A DNA stretch of 64,000 nt from Flavobacterium sp. BFFFF1 (GCF_002256285.1 NZ_NKJE01000001.1:1-64000); one strand, 5' to 3'. Numbered from the stretch's first letter, positions 1 through 8,278 are shown. Notes: a model not told the origin generated them from the sequence alone. Made by a program: numbers and translations.

Positions 1-521
1 TGTTTGGTGTACTGACCGGATTGATTGGTTTCCTCCAACCCGAAAGTATCGGGTGTAGAAAGCACTTCATCCATATCGTGTGCCGTCTTTTCATTCTCAA
101 GCGGATTCACCTTCAGGTAAATTCCCGCTTTATCCAATATGTTCTTATAGGTAAAAATCGGCGCATTAAAACGCAGGGCCAGCGCGATCGCATCAGACGT
201 GCGCGCGTCTATAATTTCTTCAATCTTGTCCCTTTCACAAATGATGCTGGAATAAAAAACACCGTCCACGAGTTTGTGGATAATGACCTGCTTTACGACG
301 ATATCAAAACGATCGGCGAAATTACGGAACAAATCATGGGTTAAAGGACGCGGGGGCTTGATTTCCTTTTCCAGCGCAATCGCAATCGACTGTGCCTCAA
401 AAGCACCAATGACTATCGGCAGTTTACGGTCGCCATCCACTTCATTAAGGATTAACGCATAAGCCCCATTTTGTGTCTGGCTGTATGAGATTCCCTTTAT
501 GGTTAATTTTACTAAGCTCAT
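1..521 (-). CDS. Bifunctional nuclease family protein (DUF151), 3' end cut by window edge
   Basis: The reading frame starts at the ATG complementary to 519-521 (MSLVKLTIKGISYSQ...) and stays open to the window edge, giving about 173 residues without a stop. The residues GAYALILNEVDGDRKLPIVIG, then FEAQSIAIALE and a DARTSDAIALALR segment, are the core of the DUF151 family. Members of that family are described as nucleases with DNase and RNase activity. In Bacteroidota the family often carries a short C-terminal UvrB/UvrC-like motif, which would lie outside the window. The protein has no signal peptide and should be cytoplasmic. The gene is transcribed away from etfBA's 3' end, on the same strand, and is separated from it by a terminator. 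The family call is confident; the actual activity of this protein is inferred. Confidence 0.85.
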   Translation of the reverse strand, partial: MSLVKLTIKGISYSQTQNGAYALILNEVDGDRKLPIVIGAFEAQSIAIALEKEIKPPRPLTHDLFRNFADRFDIVVKQVIIHKLVDGVFYSSIICERDKIEEIIDARTSDAIALALRFNAPIFTYKNILDKAGIYLKVNPLENEKTAHDMDEVLSTPDTFGLEETNQSGQYTK

Positions 522-526
522 AAATG

Positions 527-534
527 CAAAAATA
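527..534 (-). promoter_or_regulatory. Bacteroidota-type -7 box for the DUF151 gene
   Basis: The minus strand reads TATTTTTG here, an exact match to the TAnnTTTG consensus. It ends only 5 nt before the start codon, so a transcript starting about 6-7 nt downstream would have almost no 5' leader. No clear -33 TTTG is visible. Confidence 0.4.
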
Positions 535-575
535 CAATCTATCTTATATAATCCGAAAACAATTTTAGCTAAAAA

Positions 576-613
576 TAAAAAAGGCCGCCTGAATGGTTAT
601 CCAGACAGCCTTT
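576..613 (-). terminator. Intrinsic terminator after etfA
   Basis: On the minus strand AAAGGCTGTCTGG pairs with the later TCAGGCGGCCTTT as a stem of about 13 bp with several G-U pairs. A T-rich run (complement of 571-580) follows. It lies 21 nt past the etfA stop and separates etfA from the DUF151 gene. Confidence 0.8.
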
Positions 614-634
614 GAAGCTGTAATATAATTTCTT

Positions 635-1603
635 TTATGAATTGTGGGCCTTGAAAGCCTTCAGTTTTTCAGTTAGTTTTGGAACGATTTCGAACGCATC
701 GCCTACCACACCATAATCTGCTACTTTAAAGAACGGCGCTTCAGGATCGCTATTGATTACCAATTTTACTTTCGACGAATTGATTCCGGCAATGTGCTGG
801 ATCGCTCCTGAAATTCCAATGGCAATATACAGGTTGGTCGCTACCGGCTTACCCGTTTGTCCAACGTGCTCACTGTGCGGTCTCCAACCCAAATCCGAAA
901 CAGGTTTGGAACAGGCTGTAGCTGCACCCAAAACGGATGCCATATCTTCCAGAATGCCCCAGTTTTCCGGGCCTTTTAATCCACGGCCTCCGGACACTAC
1001 GATATCGGCATCAGCAATGGTCACTTTTCCGGATGATTTTTCTGCTGATTCTACTTTCACGCCAAAATCATTATCCCCGATGGTTGGATTAAAATCCTCC
1101 TCTGTAAGCGAAGAAGCGCTTTCGACAATACCATATGAGTTTTTCGCAAGACCCAAAACCTTTACATCTGTCGAGATCTCTGTGATATTGAATGCCTTGT
1201 TCGAGAAAGCGTTCCTTTTTACCTGGAATGGTGAAGTGCTCACGGGCAACCCAACTACATTTGAGGCATATCCGGCTTTCAAAGCCACCGATACCAATGG
1301 CGCCATATAAATACTATCCGTCGTAGAGGAAAGCAAAACCAATTTTACGTTCTCTTTTTCGGCTGCCTGGCGTATTACATCCGAGTACGCCTTCGCATTG
1401 AACCCGGACAGTTTATCGTTGTTTACTTTCAGGACTTTGTCTACGCCGTATTTCGATAATTCCGAAACATCTCCGGCGTTTACGGTTACTGCAGTTACGG
1501 TTGTTCCTAAATCCCCTGCTACTTTTTTAGCGTATGAAGCCAGCTCAAAAGCGACTTTTTTGAATTTCCCTTCGGCTGATTCCGCGTATATTAATATTGA
1601 CAT
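635..1603 (-). CDS. etfA: Electron transfer flavoprotein subunit alpha
   Basis: This 322-residue protein is the FAD-binding alpha subunit of electron transfer flavoprotein. The heterodimer takes electrons from acyl-CoA and related dehydrogenases and passes them to the respiratory chain. The C-terminal half shows the FAD domain: SGGRGLKGPENWGILEDMA, the RPHSEHVGQTGK segment around the flavin, and AIGISGAIQHIAG followed by INSDPEAPFFKVADYGVVGD, which is highly conserved in EtfA. Length and start (MSILIYAESAEGKFKK) are normal for the family. It follows etfB on the same strand with about 120 bp between them, so the two probably form one transcript ended by the terminator at 576-613. Confidence 0.97.
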   Translation of the reverse strand: MSILIYAESAEGKFKKVAFELASYAKKVAGDLGTTVTAVTVNAGDVSELSKYGVDKVLKVNNDKLSGFNAKAYSDVIRQAAEKENVKLVLLSSTTDSIYMAPLVSVALKAGYASNVVGLPVSTSPFQVKRNAFSNKAFNITEISTDVKVLGLAKNSYGIVESASSLTEEDFNPTIGDNDFGVKVESAEKSSGKVTIADADIVVSGGRGLKGPENWGILEDMASVLGAATACSKPVSDLGWRPHSEHVGQTGKPVATNLYIAIGISGAIQHIAGINSSKVKLVINSDPEAPFFKVADYGVVGDAFEIVPKLTEKLKAFKAHNS

Positions 1604-1652
1604 CTTAAATTATTTTAAATGTTGGATTTTAAATTTTAATGGTCAGTCTAAA

Positions 1653-1722
1653 GTCGCAAGCCGAAAGTCTGAAAGATTAGTCGACTCTTCCGCTTTCGAC
1701 TTTCGCCTTTTCGCTTTCGACT
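1653..1722. repeat. Imperfect inverted repeat between etfB and etfA
   Basis: The etfB-etfA gap contains runs built from AAAGTCGAAAG-like words in both orientations, centred on the palindrome AGTCGACT at 1679-1686. The left arm has AAGTCGCAAGCCGAAAGTC; the right arm has CTTTCGACTTTCGCC followed by a second CTTTCGACTTT. The arms can fold into a long imperfect hairpin inside the predicted etfBA message. Function is unknown. Confidence 0.55.
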
Positions 1723-2469
1723 TTATATGACCTTCGCCTCGTTGTGCAATGCGTTCACCAAATCGTCCAACTGATCGACCGTAAACAATTTCACCGCCGA
1801 TTTCGGGGCCGGTTTTTCGAATTTTACCGCCTTCGTTTCACTTGGAGCAGACACGGGTTCAAGGATTGTAAGCACTTTAGTTCTCGCGGTCATGATGCCA
1901 CGCATGTTTGGGATGCGCAAATCTTTTTCTTCGACCAATCCTTTTTGTCCTCCTATTATAAGAGGCAACGTAGTCGATACCGTTTCCTTTCCGCCGTCAA
2001 TCTCACGTGAAGCCTTCACTGTATTGCCATCAACGGTAATACTAATACAAGAATTCAGGAAGTTATATCCTAATAGTCCCGCAATCATACCCGGAACCAT
2101 CCCGCCATTGTAATCCAATGATTCTTTTCCGGCAATCACCAAATCGTATCCGCCGTTTTTGATTACCTCAGCCAATTGTGTCGCTACGAAAAAACCATCC
2201 GTTGGTGTTGCATTCACACGGATTGCCTCGTTGGCACCGATCGCCAAAGCTTTCCTTAAAGTAGGCTCGGTATCAGCACCGCCAACATTTACAACAGTAA
2301 CATTTGCTCCCTGCTGTTCCTGGAACCAGATGGCGCGCGTCAATCCGAACTCATCGTTTGGGTTGATTACGAATTGCACACCGTTAGTGTCAAACTCGGC
2401 ATCGCCATTTGTGAAATTGATTTTTGAAGTAGTATCAGGCACATGGCTGATGCAGACTAATATTTTCAT
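1723..2469 (-). CDS. etfB: Electron transfer flavoprotein subunit beta
   Basis: This 248-residue protein is the beta subunit of electron transfer flavoprotein, which binds AMP and contacts the partner dehydrogenases. It opens with the typical MKILVCISHVPDTTSKINF and carries VINPNDEFGLTRA, the LVIAGKESLDYNGGMVPGM segment, and LPLIIGGQKGLVEEKDLRIP, which corresponds to the family signature with the recognition loop. It is the first gene of etfB-etfA on the minus strand. Upstream, the minus strand has TATTTTCG (2507-2500), a one-mismatch version of the -7 consensus. Nothing in the sequence looks damaged. Confidence 0.97.
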   Translation of the reverse strand: MKILVCISHVPDTTSKINFTNGDAEFDTNGVQFVINPNDEFGLTRAIWFQEQQGANVTVVNVGGADTEPTLRKALAIGANEAIRVNATPTDGFFVATQLAEVIKNGGYDLVIAGKESLDYNGGMVPGMIAGLLGYNFLNSCISITVDGNTVKASREIDGGKETVSTTLPLIIGGQKGLVEEKDLRIPNMRGIMTARTKVLTILEPVSAPSETKAVKFEKPAPKSAVKLFTVDQLDDLVNALHNEAKVI

Positions 2470-2581
2470 CTTGTAAAATTTATTGGATAATTCGAGTCGC
2501 GAAAATACTAAATTATTTTATAAAATAAACTATGCGCGCATAATAATTTACAGTATTACAACGATTTCGCGGCACGGTTTT

Positions 2582-2659
2582 AGCCCTGATTGAGCCGGTA
2601 TCCTTCCTGCTGCTTCTTTAGCAGCAGGAAGATAAAGGCAAAAGCAGGAACAGCTCCCT
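2582..2659. repeat. Intergenic repeat with conserved arms and variable hairpin, copy 1
   Basis: The segment runs from AGCCCTGATTG to AGCTCCCT. Its centre is a perfect 12-bp stem, CTTCCTGCTGCT / AGCAGCAGGAAG with loop TCTTT (2603-2631). The flanks AGCCC-GATTG, CGG-ATCCTT, AAGATA-AG, AAAGC-GGAA and GCTCC recur in the same order and spacing at 29831-29914, while the hairpin sequence differs. It lies between etfB and pdhB, upstream of the pdhB promoter. I do not know a named family for it. Confidence 0.7.
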
Positions 2660-2682
2660 AAGAATTAAACCAAAAATAATGC

Positions 2683-2711
2683 TTTGAGCGGTGAAAAAAT
2701 TTTTATTTTTG
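2683..2711 (+). promoter_or_regulatory. Putative promoter of pdhB
   Basis: TTTG at 2683-2686 and TATTTTTG at 2704-2711 match the Bacteroidota -33 and -7 elements with a 17-nt spacer. The predicted transcript start falls about 30 nt before the chosen pdhB start, which argues against the longer reading frame beginning at 2684. Confidence 0.65.
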
Positions 2712-2746
2712 CGTTTCAAATAACAAGACGAAAGCAATTCATAAAC

Positions 2747-3727
2747 ATGAAAACGATACAATTTAGAGAGGCGATTGCCGAAGCGATGAGCGAAGAAATG
2801 CGCCGTGACGAGTCGGTTTACCTGATGGGTGAAGAAGTGGCGGAGTACAACGGGGCTTACAAAGCTTCGAAAGGCATGCTGGACGAATTTGGCCCGAAAC
2901 GCGTCATTGACACACCGATTGCGGAGCTTGGTTTTGCGGGAATCGCAGTGGGCTCGGCGATGAATGGCTGCCGCCCGATTGTAGAATACATGACCTTTAA
3001 CTTCTCATTGGTGGGTATTGACCAAATCATCAACAACGCAGCAAAAATGCGCCAGATGTCTGCCGGACAGTTTCCGATGCCGATGGTTTTCCGTGGACCA
3101 ACCGCTTCTGCAGGGCAATTGGGCGCTACACACTCGCAGGCTTTTGAGAACTGGTTTGCGAACACACCCGGATTGAAAGTCGTTGTACCTTCAACGGTTT
3201 ATGATGCAAAAGGATTGCTGAAATCAGCGATTCGCGACAATGATCCCGTCATTTTCATGGAGTCTGAGCAGATGTATGGCGACAAAGGCGAAGTGCCGGA
3301 GGGAGAATACACGATTCCGCTTGGCGTTGCCGATATTAAAAGAGAAGGAACCGATGTGACGATTGTCTCATTCGGGAAAATTATAAAAGAGGCACACATT
3401 GCCGCTGATGTCTTGCAGAAAGAGGGCATTTCATGCGAAATCATCGATTTGCGCACCGTGCGCCCGATGGACCATGAAACCATTTTAAATTCTGTGAAGA
3501 AAACGAACCGATTGGTAGTCCTGGAAGAAGCATGGCCTTTTGCAAGTGTCGCTTCTGAGATTACATACATCGTTCAGGAACGTGCCTTCGATTATCTTGA
3601 TGCACCAATCCAAAGAATCACCACCGCAGATGCACCAGCTCCTTATTCGCCTACCCTTTTAAAAGAATGGCTTCCGAACTCGGAAGATGTCGTGAAAGCG
3701 GTTAAAAAGGTGATGTATAAGAATTAG
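2747..3727 (+). CDS. pdhB: Pyruvate dehydrogenase complex E1 component, beta subunit
   Basis: This 326-residue protein is the E1 beta subunit, which with E1 alpha and thiamine diphosphate decarboxylates pyruvate and passes the acetyl group to E2. The start MKTIQFREAIAEAMSEEMRR is the family's usual one; an in-frame ATG at 2684 would place the promoter inside the coding sequence. Visible family segments are YLMGEEVAEYNGAYKASKG, the FGPKRVIDTPIAELGFAGIAVG region that helps bind the cofactor, and the C-terminal transketolase domain with IIDLRTVRPMD and VVLEEAWPFASVASEI. No E1 alpha gene is adjacent. A strong terminator follows, so the gene is probably transcribed alone. Confidence 0.96.
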   Translation: MKTIQFREAIAEAMSEEMRRDESVYLMGEEVAEYNGAYKASKGMLDEFGPKRVIDTPIAELGFAGIAVGSAMNGCRPIVEYMTFNFSLVGIDQIINNAAKMRQMSAGQFPMPMVFRGPTASAGQLGATHSQAFENWFANTPGLKVVVPSTVYDAKGLLKSAIRDNDPVIFMESEQMYGDKGEVPEGEYTIPLGVADIKREGTDVTIVSFGKIIKEAHIAADVLQKEGISCEIIDLRTVRPMDHETILNSVKKTNRLVVLEEAWPFASVASEITYIVQERAFDYLDAPIQRITTADAPAPYSPTLLKEWLPNSEDVVKAVKKVMYKN

Positions 3728-3918
3728 ATAATTTGGGTAATGAGATAATCAGATAATGTCTCGAATCGTACTGAATTACAAACCTTCCATTGTGGGAGGT
3801 TTTTTTTTACTTCACCTGACTACACTGGTATGAATATGATTTATGATGCTCTTTCCAATTGTTGAATTATCTCATTTCCCATTTATCTCATTTTCTAATT
3901 ATCCAATTATCTAATTGA
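3722..3918. repeat. AT-rich imperfect inverted repeat flanking the pdhB terminator
   Basis: The left arm (about 3722-3765) reads AATTAGATAATTTGGG and then ATGAGATAATCAGATAATG. The right arm (about 3861-3917) contains ATTATCTCATTTCCC, TTATCTCATTTTC and AATTATCTAATT, largely the reverse complement. The pdhB terminator sits between the arms. Simple-sequence intergenic repeats of this kind are AT-rich enough that chance contributes to the match. Confidence 0.45.
3781..3808 (+). terminator. Intrinsic terminator after pdhB
   Basis: AACCTTCC, loop ATTGT, GGGAGGTT forms an 8-bp stem with one G-U pair, followed by a run of seven T. It starts 53 nt past the pdhB stop. Confidence 0.85.
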
Positions 3919-3919
3919 T

Positions 3920-3927
3920 TATATTTG
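3920..3927 (+). promoter_or_regulatory. Bacteroidota-type -7 box for the DUF5686 gene
   Basis: TATATTTG is an exact TAnnTTTG match, 37 nt before the preferred start codon at 3965. No convincing -33 element is seen in the AT-rich sequence upstream. Confidence 0.5.
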
Positions 3928-3964
3928 ACGCTTCATCGCAAAAACGGTGAAGTTTTTTATGCTC

Positions 3965-6445
3965 ATGAAAAAGAATATTCTTACCCTTTTGCTCCTGATC
4001 TTTTCGGTTTTATCATTTGCGCAGACCAAAGTCAGTGGCATCGTCGTCGACGAAAACAATAAACCAATCGCCTATGCCAATGTTGGATTCTTCGGTGCTC
4101 CGGAAGGAATTATCACGAATGAGGACGGGCGCTTTTATGTAGAATCGCCCGAAGACCGGAAAGTACTTTCGGTGTCGTTTGTAGGATACACCACTGAAAA
4201 AATTACGCTTGAAAAACCGGTGACCTACAACATGCGTGTGGTTTTAAAAGAAGGCCAACAGCTTGCCGAAGTCAAGATTTACTCCGGAAAAACCTCAAAA
4301 AAGAACAATCCCGCACTGGACATCCTTCGGAAAATATGGGCCAGGAAACGGAAGAATGGCCTGCGCATGTTCAAACAGTACCAGATGGACAAATACGAGA
4401 AGGTAGAGTTTGACATGAATACGATTGACAGTGCCTTTATGAAAAGTAAAATTTTTAAGGGAATGGAGTTCATCTTCAACTCGGTGGACACTTCTAAAGT
4501 AACCGGAAAAACCTATCTCCCGATTTTCATCAACGAGGCACTTTCTAACGTGTATGGCGACAATGTCAAAAACAAAGTCAAGGAAATTCTGGTCGCTAAC
4601 AAGAATTCCGGATTTAACACCAATCAACAGTTGATAGGCTTTATTAAGGATTTGTATACCGACTATGATATTTACGACAATTATCTCAAATTTTTCGACA
4701 AGGCATTCACCAGCCCGTTGTCGAGAACGGGAATTGATGTCTACAATTACGTGTTGGCTGACAGCGCCTTTATCGACAAAAAGTGGTGTTACAATATTGT
4801 CTATTACCCACGCAGAACGAACGAGCTTACCTTCAAAGGTGATTTCTGGGTGAATGACACGACCTGGGCCATCAAGGACATCAACATGGAGGTGACCCGC
4901 AGCGCCAACATCAACTGGGTGAAGGAAATTTACATCGAACAGCAGTTTGACGTTTTGAATGATTCGGTTTTTCTTTTAAAAAGGGATTACATCATGACCG
5001 ATTTTGCCCTGAATAAGAAAGAAAAATCCAAAGGGGTTTATGGCAAAAGGACGACCCTTTTCCGAAACCACCAGTTCGACATCGAAAAACCCGATAATTT
5101 TTATAAGGAAGAGGTCAACTATGCGGACGACGCCATCTATACCCGACCCGATGAGTTCTGGGAAGAAAATCGGTTTGAAAGTCTGAACAAAGACGAAAAA
5201 GGTGTCTATAAAATGCTCGACACGCTGAAAACCAATCGAAAATTCAAGCGACTGTACAGCCTTGTCGAGATCATCGGTAGTGGTTATATACAGCGGGGCC
5301 ATTTCGATTACGGACCGATTTTCTCCACATTCGGATACAATGAGGTGGAAGGGTTGCGGATCCGAACGGGAGGCCGAACCTATTTTGGTCAAAATGACTT
5401 GTGGAGACTCCAAGGGTATGTTGCTTACGGATTCAAGGACGATAAATTTAAATACGGATTGTCGGGAAGCTGGCTGCTCGACAAGAAAAACCGGCTGATA
5501 TTATCAGGTGGAAACCGCCGCGATATTGAACAGATTGGCGCGAGTCTGACCACGACCAATGATATCCTGGGGCGAAGTTTCGCTTCTTCCGCCTTGTTTA
5601 CCAGCGGAAGCAACGGCAAACTCACGAACATCAATCTCAGTTCTGTGGCTTTGGAAATAGAACCCGTCCGGAATTTAACCCTTCAGGCGGGATTTTCATA
5701 CCGTACTTTAGAATCGGCGTCGCCTACTTTCAGCCTGGCTTATTATACCGATCTGAGCCAGCAGCGGATTAAAAGCGATATTACGCAATCGGAAGTGAAT
5801 TTCCAGATTGATTACACGCCTGGCAGGAAAACAACAGGCTATGGTGTTGAAAGACACACGGTGGACAGTCCGTTCCCGAGGATATTCCTAAATTACAGCC
5901 AGGGACTTAAAGGGGTAATGAACAGTGATTTTGACTATGAAAAACTCCAGTTGTACTATAAACAGCCCATGAATATTGGTGGATTGGGAAGGCTGGATAT
6001 TATTACTGAGCTAGGGAAGACCTATAGTTATATCCCATTAGGGTTGATGAGTATTGTTCCCGGAAACCAAACCTATTTTACTATTGAGAACACTTTTAAC
6101 CTATTGGACTTCTATGAATTTGAAGCCGATACGTACGCGACCATACAATTGCAGCACAATTTTGGAGGCCGTATTTTTTCCAGGATTCCGTTTATGAGGA
6201 AATTAAATTGGCGCGAAACCGTCGGATTCAAAGGTGTGTATGGAACCATCAGCGATAAAAACAGGCTGATTAACATCCCGTCGGGACTGGAATACAGGGC
6301 TCCTGAGGACTTTTATTGGGAATATAATGCGGGTATCGGAAACATTTTTAAAGTGTTTAAGATTGAGTTTAGCTGGAGGGGAAGCTACATTACGCCGAGT
6401 ACAAACAACTTTGGTGTTAAAGGTTCCTTCGGATTTTATTTCTAA
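3965..6445 (+). CDS. DUF5686 / carboxypeptidase-regulatory-like domain outer-membrane protein
   Basis: The protein is 826 residues from the ATG at 3965 (MKKNILTLLLLIFSVLSFAQ), which gives a clean signal peptide; in-frame ATGs at 3947 and 3959 add six and two residues. After cleavage comes a CarboxypepD_reg-like beta-sandwich: KVSGIVVDENNKPIAYANV, then ITNEDGRFYVESP and VSFVGYTTEKI. Such domains are found at the N-terminus of many Bacteroidota surface proteins and TonB-dependent receptors. The rest matches the DUF5686 family, including the ALDILRKIWARKRKNG segment, and ends in alternating beta-strand-like sequence with a terminal aromatic residue (KGSFGFYF), as expected for an outer-membrane barrel. 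Its substrate is unknown. Only 3 bp separate it from the acyltransferase gene, so the two are probably co-transcribed. Confidence 0.85.
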   Translation: MKKNILTLLLLIFSVLSFAQTKVSGIVVDENNKPIAYANVGFFGAPEGIITNEDGRFYVESPEDRKVLSVSFVGYTTEKITLEKPVTYNMRVVLKEGQQLAEVKIYSGKTSKKNNPALDILRKIWARKRKNGLRMFKQYQMDKYEKVEFDMNTIDSAFMKSKIFKGMEFIFNSVDTSKVTGKTYLPIFINEALSNVYGDNVKNKVKEILVANKNSGFNTNQQLIGFIKDLYTDYDIYDNYLKFFDKAFTSPLSRTGIDVYNYVLADSAFIDKKWCYNIVYYPRRTNELTFKGDFWVNDTTWAIKDINMEVTRSANINWVKEIYIEQQFDVLNDSVFLLKRDYIMTDFALNKKEKSKGVYGKRTTLFRNHQFDIEKPDNFYKEEVNYADDAIYTRPDEFWEENRFESLNKDEKGVYKMLDTLKTNRKFKRLYSLVEIIGSGYIQRGHFDYGPIFSTFGYNEVEGLRIRTGGRTYFGQNDLWRLQGYVAYGFKDDKFKYGLSGSWLLDKKNRLILSGGNRRDIEQIGASLTTTNDILGRSFASSALFTSGSNGKLTNINLSSVALEIEPVRNLTLQAGFSYRTLESASPTFSLAYYTDLSQQRIKSDITQSEVNFQIDYTPGRKTTGYGVERHTVDSPFPRIFLNYSQGLKGVMNSDFDYEKLQLYYKQPMNIGGLGRLDIITELGKTYSYIPLGLMSIVPGNQTYFTIENTFNLLDFYEFEADTYATIQLQHNFGGRIFSRIPFMRKLNWRETVGFKGVYGTISDKNRLINIPSGLEYRAPEDFYWEYNAGIGNIFKVFKIEFSWRGSYITPSTNNFGVKGSFGFYF

Positions 6446-6448
6446 AAC

Positions 6449-7492
6449 ATGAAGGTGGCAGTAATGGCGGAAAACAACTTCCACTGGGTGGAAAACCTAA
6501 GGGTAATTGCCATTTTCAGCATCATTTTGTTGCACTTTTCCGGTCCGATTCTTTATTTATATGGACACGTTCCCGAACATATCTGGATTACTGGAAATAT
6601 TATAGACAGCTGTACGCGTTTTGCCGTTCCTGTTTTTGTCATGATTTCCGGCGCATTACTGCTGCCCAAAAATGAGGAAATCGGATATTATTTATCGCGA
6701 AGGCTAAAGCGTATTCTGTTGCCGTTTTTGTTTTGGAGCGTGATTTACATCGCGCTGGTGATTTATAAAAAGTCACGCCTGAAGCCGCTTTCAGCAGCTG
6801 ACTTAGCCGACAATGTATTCAATCTCCTAAAAAACGGAAGCGCAGAACACTTGTGGTATGTCTATATGCTGATCGGGTTGTACCTGGTTATTCCGGTGCT
6901 TCGGCGGTGGATACAACATTGTCCCCAAAAGGAAATACGTTTTTTTCTTATATGCTGGTTTATTACAATTGCCGTAGAACAACCACTGCTTACCGGACTC
7001 AAAACCGCGGTGAGCCTTTCTTCTTTTGCAGGATTCATGGGATACCTCGTTTTGGGCTACTACCTTTCCGTAAACCCAGCTTTTTCTTCCCAGAAAGCCA
7101 AAACTCTTTCATGGCTAATGATCGTTTCAGGAATAGTTATTACAATATCCGGAACCCATTACCTGACATATACTGATGGCCGCTTTAACGGGTATTTTTA
7201 TGGCTATTTAAAACCAAACACCCTGCTTGTTGCATCCGGAGTGTTTGTCATGGCGAAAAACATGTTGCATTGCGGAACAACGTTAATGGTGCGATTCATC
7301 AGCCGTTATAGTTTCGGGATATACCTTGCGCACATCCTCATCATGAGGGCGCTCGACAAGCTTCACATCAACTATAACTTATTGCATCCGGCTGTTGGAA
7401 TTCCATTGGCTGCTGGGCTTTGCCTGACGTTGACAGCGGCGGTTGTATTTGTTGTGAATAAGGCGCCTTACGGAAAATACATTTCCGGCTAA
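6449..7492 (+). CDS. Acyltransferase family protein (acyltransferase 3 type), integral membrane
   Basis: This 347-residue protein has about ten hydrophobic segments, with the N-terminal WVENLRVIAIFSIILLHFSGP typical of the acyltransferase 3 family, in which the conserved His near the end of the first helix is needed for activity. A second signature is HLWYVYMLIGLYLVIPVLRRW. Family members move acetyl or other acyl groups onto sugars, often in surface polysaccharide or peptidoglycan. The start at 6449 follows the DUF5686 stop by 3 bp; an in-frame ATG at 6464 (MAENNFHW) is also possible. The substrate cannot be read from the sequence. It is probably translated from the same message as the gene before it. 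Confidence 0.85.
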   Translation: MKVAVMAENNFHWVENLRVIAIFSIILLHFSGPILYLYGHVPEHIWITGNIIDSCTRFAVPVFVMISGALLLPKNEEIGYYLSRRLKRILLPFLFWSVIYIALVIYKKSRLKPLSAADLADNVFNLLKNGSAEHLWYVYMLIGLYLVIPVLRRWIQHCPQKEIRFFLICWFITIAVEQPLLTGLKTAVSLSSFAGFMGYLVLGYYLSVNPAFSSQKAKTLSWLMIVSGIVITISGTHYLTYTDGRFNGYFYGYLKPNTLLVASGVFVMAKNMLHCGTTLMVRFISRYSFGIYLAHILIMRALDKLHINYNLLHPAVGIPLAAGLCLTLTAAVVFVVNKAPYGKYISG

Positions 7493-7508
7493 CTTTAAAG
7501 TGCTTTCT

Positions 7509-8111
7509 ATGCAGCAGGCGGTCAATTATTTGGTTTTAAAAGACCCTGTGTTCAGGGAGATAATCGCATTGTACGGCGTTCCCGAAATGCCAAAACGCCC
7601 ACCCGGTTTTGAAACTTTAGCGTTGTTGATTTTAGAACAGCAGGTTTCCATAGATTCTGCCAGGGCCGTTTTCCAAAAACTAAAATCAAAAGTAAGTGCC
7701 TTTACCCCCGACTTTCTGATCGGTTTGCCTGATGAAATTTATCGCGAAGCGGGTGTAAGCCGACAAAAGACAACATACATCAAGGGACTTTCTTCAGCGA
7801 TATTAAATAACGAAATTGTACTGGACGACCTGCCCTCAAAATCCCCCGACGAAATACGCACTGCGCTGATCAAGCTTAAAGGCATTGGCAATTGGACCAT
7901 TGATGTGTATCTACTCTTTTGCCTCAGTGCGCCAGACATCATTCCGCTAGGCGATATCGCCATTATCAATACCATAAAAGAACTAATCGATATCCACACA
8001 AAAGCTGAAATTGAAAATTATGTCACTAAATGGAGTCCGCACAGATCCACGGCCACTTTTCTACTTTGGCATTATTATCTAACCAAACGAAACCGGGTTT
8101 CGGGCTACTAA
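7509..8111 (+). CDS. DNA-3-methyladenine glycosylase-like protein (HhH-GPD superfamily)
   Basis: This is a base-excision-repair glycosylase of the AlkA type, about 200 residues long. The HhH-GPD core is visible: LALLILEQQVSIDSARAVF, then the helix-hairpin-helix LIKLKGIGNWTIDVYLLFCL, and the catalytic-loop aspartate in IIPLGDIAI. AlkA enzymes remove alkylated purines. I chose the ATG at 7509 (MQQAVNYLVLKDP); a GTG at 7500 would add three residues. It follows the acyltransferase by a short gap on the same strand and may share its transcript, with no functional link apparent. Confidence 0.88.
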   Translation: MQQAVNYLVLKDPVFREIIALYGVPEMPKRPPGFETLALLILEQQVSIDSARAVFQKLKSKVSAFTPDFLIGLPDEIYREAGVSRQKTTYIKGLSSAILNNEIVLDDLPSKSPDEIRTALIKLKGIGNWTIDVYLLFCLSAPDIIPLGDIAIINTIKELIDIHTKAEIENYVTKWSPHRSTATFLLWHYYLTKRNRVSGY

Positions 8112-8112
8112 G

Positions 8113-8206
8113 ACAATTAATAATGAATAGTTAATAATTAATAATGTTGAGCATTCGTGTAAATTGACGTCAGAATTATTAATTATTAATTGTCAATTAT
8201 TAATTA
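8113..8206. repeat. AT-rich inverted repeat upstream of the pyrophosphatase
   Basis: The left arm ACAATTAATAATGAATAG followed by TTAATAATTAATAATG is nearly the reverse complement of the right arm ATTATTAATTATTAATTGTC. About 30 nt lie between the arms. It sits between the glycosylase stop and the hppA promoter and could fold at RNA level as a weak terminator. The low complexity makes homology with other repeats uncertain. Confidence 0.5.
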
Positions 8207-8215
8207 AGTCGGTTG

Positions 8216-8245
8216 TTGCATATTGTTAATGTTTTGTTACTTTTG
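8216..8245 (+). promoter_or_regulatory. Putative promoter of hppA
   Basis: TTG at 8216-8218 and TACTTTTG at 8238-8245 match the -33/-7 pair with a 19-nt spacer, the preferred distance in Bacteroidota. The start codon lies 33 nt downstream. Confidence 0.65.
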
Positions 8246-8278
8246 CAGGCGATTAAATTAAGAACAAAATTTATTTTT

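Noticed and set aside
753..1310. 185-codon plus-strand reading frame
   Set aside because: Antisense to etfA with no recognisable domain.
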